DNA of 7,329 nucleotides from Elusimicrobiota bacterium (GTDB lineage Bacteria > Elusimicrobiota > Elusimicrobia > JACQJN01). The notes under the pieces are model-generated. The model saw nothing but the letters and a program-made list of their open reading frames with translations. It was not told the DNA's origin and ran no database searches. Position numbers and translations under genes: made by a program. Positions 6,052 to 7,329 of the stretch are shown here, in pieces; within the stretch, counting starts at the first letter, position 1, and each line of letters starts with the position of its first letter. Where the stretch lies: the NCBI GenBank assembly GCA_016205085.1, contig JACQJN010000096.1:1-7329 (forward strand), read 5' to 3'.

Positions 6052-6782
6052 TTCTTCCTCGCCTTGATCACCAAACATTCTCCAAACAAAAACACAGAAC
6101 GCAAAAGCTCCATAGAGCGGGGATCCTTCCGACGCAGAGCCCAGGTAGCCGCCCAAACCGGCAGTGCCGCCAAGCCCGTGACCCACCGAGCTCCCATACG
6201 CCAAAACCACGGGAGCCTACCCTCCGCGGAGCCATTGGCCTCCACACGCTCCAATTCAAAACCACATTCCTCTAAAATACTTCTCAGTTCGGGCCAAGCG
6301 ACCGGATTTATATGTCCCACCACGCGATAGTAGTAGCAGTAGCGCTCATCTAAACCCATACTATCGAAAAAGTTGGGCGCTCCCAATAGAAAGAATCTCA
6401 GTCGGGAATAAAGGCTGAGCACATTGGGAGTGGAAAGAACCAAAACCCCTCCCGGCCTCAACAGACGAAAAATTTCACGCAAAAAACCTCTCGGATTTTC
6501 CAGATGCTCTATGATCTCAAGAGCTGAAACCACCTGAAAATATTCCGAGGGATAGGGATACGGGAAAACGTTGAGATCCACCCTCTTAAATTCCGCACCC
6601 CCTTTAAATGAAGCATGATCACGGTCACAGGCAACTACCTTATAACCCATCCAAGAAAGACGCTCACAAAAAGCTCCCTGCCCGGAAGCTAAATCCAAAG
6701 CTTCCCCTCTACGCTCTTCTGAAAGAAGCGAAGCCGCTTTTAGATGCAGACCTTCGGGAGCGATGGGTTCAGGGCCTGCCAT
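6048..6782 (-). CDS. Class I SAM-dependent methyltransferase (type 11/12 fold)
   Basis: The product has 244 residues. SAM-binding motif I is ALDLASGQGAF (28-38), the acidic end of strand 2 is VVACDRD (49-55), the post-II region is EIIEHLENP (89-97), and LRPGGVLVLSTPN (108-120) forms strand 5. The C-terminal third carries an aromatic YCYYYRVVGHINP segment (148-160) and a hydrophobic stretch near 200-215 that may lie at the membrane. Such enzymes in polysaccharide clusters usually O-methylate a sugar residue or cap the growing chain; the acceptor is unknown. I chose the ATG at 6782 because GGAGAGGA (6800-6793 region) sits about 10 nt upstream. A longer frame reaches 6938, but its extra residues lie out of frame inside the upstream glycosyltransferase and resemble no methyltransferase N-terminus. 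The gene overlaps the upstream GT4 stop by 14 nt and the downstream GT2 start by 4 nt. Confidence 0.88.
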   Translation of the reverse strand: MAGPEPIAPEGLHLKAASLLSEERRGEALDLASGQGAFCERLSWMGYKVVACDRDHASFKGGAEFKRVDLNVFPYPYPSEYFQVVSALEIIEHLENPRGFLREIFRLLRPGGVLVLSTPNVLSLYSRLRFFLLGAPNFFDSMGLDERYCYYYRVVGHINPVAWPELRSILEECGFELERVEANGSAEGRLPWFWRMGARWVTGLAALPVWAATWALRRKDPRSMELLRSVFLFGECLVIKARKK

Positions 6783-7329
6783 ATTGAAATATCCTCTCCA
6801 ACTCTTTAGCACGATGATCCCAGGTATGTCCGGCCAATACTGCCTGGCGTCCCCTGTGGCCCATTTCCTGTATCTGCTCAGGGCGTTCCATGAGAGCGAG
6901 TATCTTCTGGGTTGCCTTTTCAGAATCTCCGTAAGCAACCGTCACTCCCCCTTTTATCTCCTCCACCCAATCCCCGAATCCGGAGTCATTGGCCACCACA
7001 GGGACTCCACAAGACAGATACTCGTATAACTTCAAGGGGCTGCCCAGGTCCCTACGGACAGGCTTTATCACACACCAACCCAAATCCAAAAGACTGATAA
7101 AAGCGCAAGCCTTTTCCATAGGAATAAGTCCCAGAAAATGGACATTTTTCTCCAAATCCATCCGCCGGACCTGCCGCCGGATCTCCGGCTCCGTCCGGCC
7201 GGAGCCGGCTAAAATAAAATGAACATCCCCTCTCTGACCACAGACGCGGCCCGCCACATCCACCAGGAATTCAAGTCCGTGCCAAGGGAAAAAACCACCT
7301 ATGAACCCTATCCTAAGACCGATGGGAGC
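6769..7329 (-). CDS. GT4-family glycosyltransferase, C-terminal part (5' end outside window)
   Basis: The frame is open to the window edge and gives 186 residues before a TGA at 6771-6769; the N-terminal acceptor domain is missing. What remains is the C-terminal Rossmann half of a GT-B enzyme, which binds the nucleotide-sugar donor. It opens with the family signature IGFIGGFFPWHGLEFL (residues 7-22), then HFILAGSG (37-44), then SPLKLYEYLSCGVPVVAN (97-114). E103 is the second glutamate of the EX7E motif; the first is replaced (L95), as is common in the SPLK-E subgroup. It probably transfers a hexose from an NDP-sugar to a lipid-linked glycan at the inner face of the membrane; donor and acceptor cannot be read. 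A GTG at 7263 could be mistaken for the start, but it lies after the conserved first strand, so the gene clearly begins beyond 7329. It overlaps the next gene by 14 nt. A strong 9-bp inverted repeat lies inside it (7185-7208). Confidence 0.9.
   Translation of the reverse strand, partial: APIGLRIGFIGGFFPWHGLEFLVDVAGRVCGQRGDVHFILAGSGRTEPEIRRQVRRMDLEKNVHFLGLIPMEKACAFISLLDLGWCVIKPVRRDLGSPLKLYEYLSCGVPVVANDSGFGDWVEEIKGGVTVAYGDSEKATQKILALMERPEQIQEMGHRGRQAVLAGHTWDHRAKELERIFQYGRP
7185..7208. repeat. Perfect 9-bp inverted repeat with 6-nt loop, inside GT4 gene
   Basis: The left arm ccggctccg (7185-7193) and right arm cggagccgg (7200-7208) flank tccggc. The surrounding 45 bases hold several further CCGG units and are much richer in G+C than the flanks. 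On the plus strand it is followed by taaaataaaat, so it is not a classic U-tract terminator. It encodes SGRTEPEI in the GT4 gene and may simply reflect codon constraints. Confidence 0.55.

Noticed and set aside
6079..6210. N-terminal extension of the GT2 protein (glycine-rich, 44 residues)
   Set aside because: It is a shadow of the methyltransferase coding sequence; the GT2 fold begins only at ISVIIVAKNEQ.
6783..6938. N-terminal extension of the first methyltransferase (52 residues)
   Set aside because: It lies wholly in the upstream glycosyltransferase in another frame, has no methyltransferase character, and the ATG at 6782 has a strong ribosome site.
7185..7220. Rho-independent terminator
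   Set aside because: The stem is inside a coding region; the following plus-strand sequence is A-rich rather than a T tract, and the minus-strand side lacks one too.

Overview
The window is a stretch from the middle of a surface-polysaccharide (most likely O-antigen/LPS) gene cluster. All ten recognisable genes lie on the minus strand, so transcription runs from position 7329 towards 1. The first gene is cut by the right edge and the last by the left edge. Packing is extreme. Of the nine junctions, seven overlap by 1 to 25 nt and only two have gaps (16 and 32 nt). No convincing promoter, terminator, RNA gene, insertion sequence or CRISPR array is visible, and no gap exceeds 300 bases.

Region 1 (about 7329 to 2342) is an assembly block. 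In transcription order it holds the C-terminal half of a GT4 glycosyltransferase, a class I SAM methyltransferase, a WaaE/KdtX-like GT2 glycosyltransferase, a second SAM methyltransferase, and two full-length GT4 glycosyltransferases. These would build and O-methylate a lipid-linked oligosaccharide on the cytoplasmic face of the membrane.

Region 2 (2309 to 1) is a nucleotide-sugar block. It holds glucose-1-phosphate cytidylyltransferase (rfbF/ddhA type), a CDP-glucose 4,6-dehydratase-like SDR enzyme (rfbG/ddhB type), a short RmlC-like cupin epimerase, and the first 41 codons of what looks like the CDP-4-keto-6-deoxyglucose 3-dehydrase (rfbH/ddhC type). The expected route is glucose-1-P to CDP-glucose to CDP-4-keto-6-deoxyglucose, then C3 deoxygenation. 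The product would be a CDP-3,6-dideoxyhexose, or a branched sugar derived from one. The epimerase gene suggests an epimerised product, for example of the ascarylose type.

The organism is probably a Gram-negative bacterium of moderate G+C content. Proteins align with rfb/O-antigen families but look divergent from enterobacterial ones. An uncultured lineage is plausible, but the sequence does not fix the taxon. The oddest structures are two 35-bp arrays of five heptamers (unit RACTYNN on the plus strand), each inside the reading frame of one of the two adjacent GT4 genes. Other points of interest are a duplicated ATGACCAAA start region before rfbF, a 9-bp perfect stem in the first GT4 gene, and loss of the second EX7E glutamate in one GT4.
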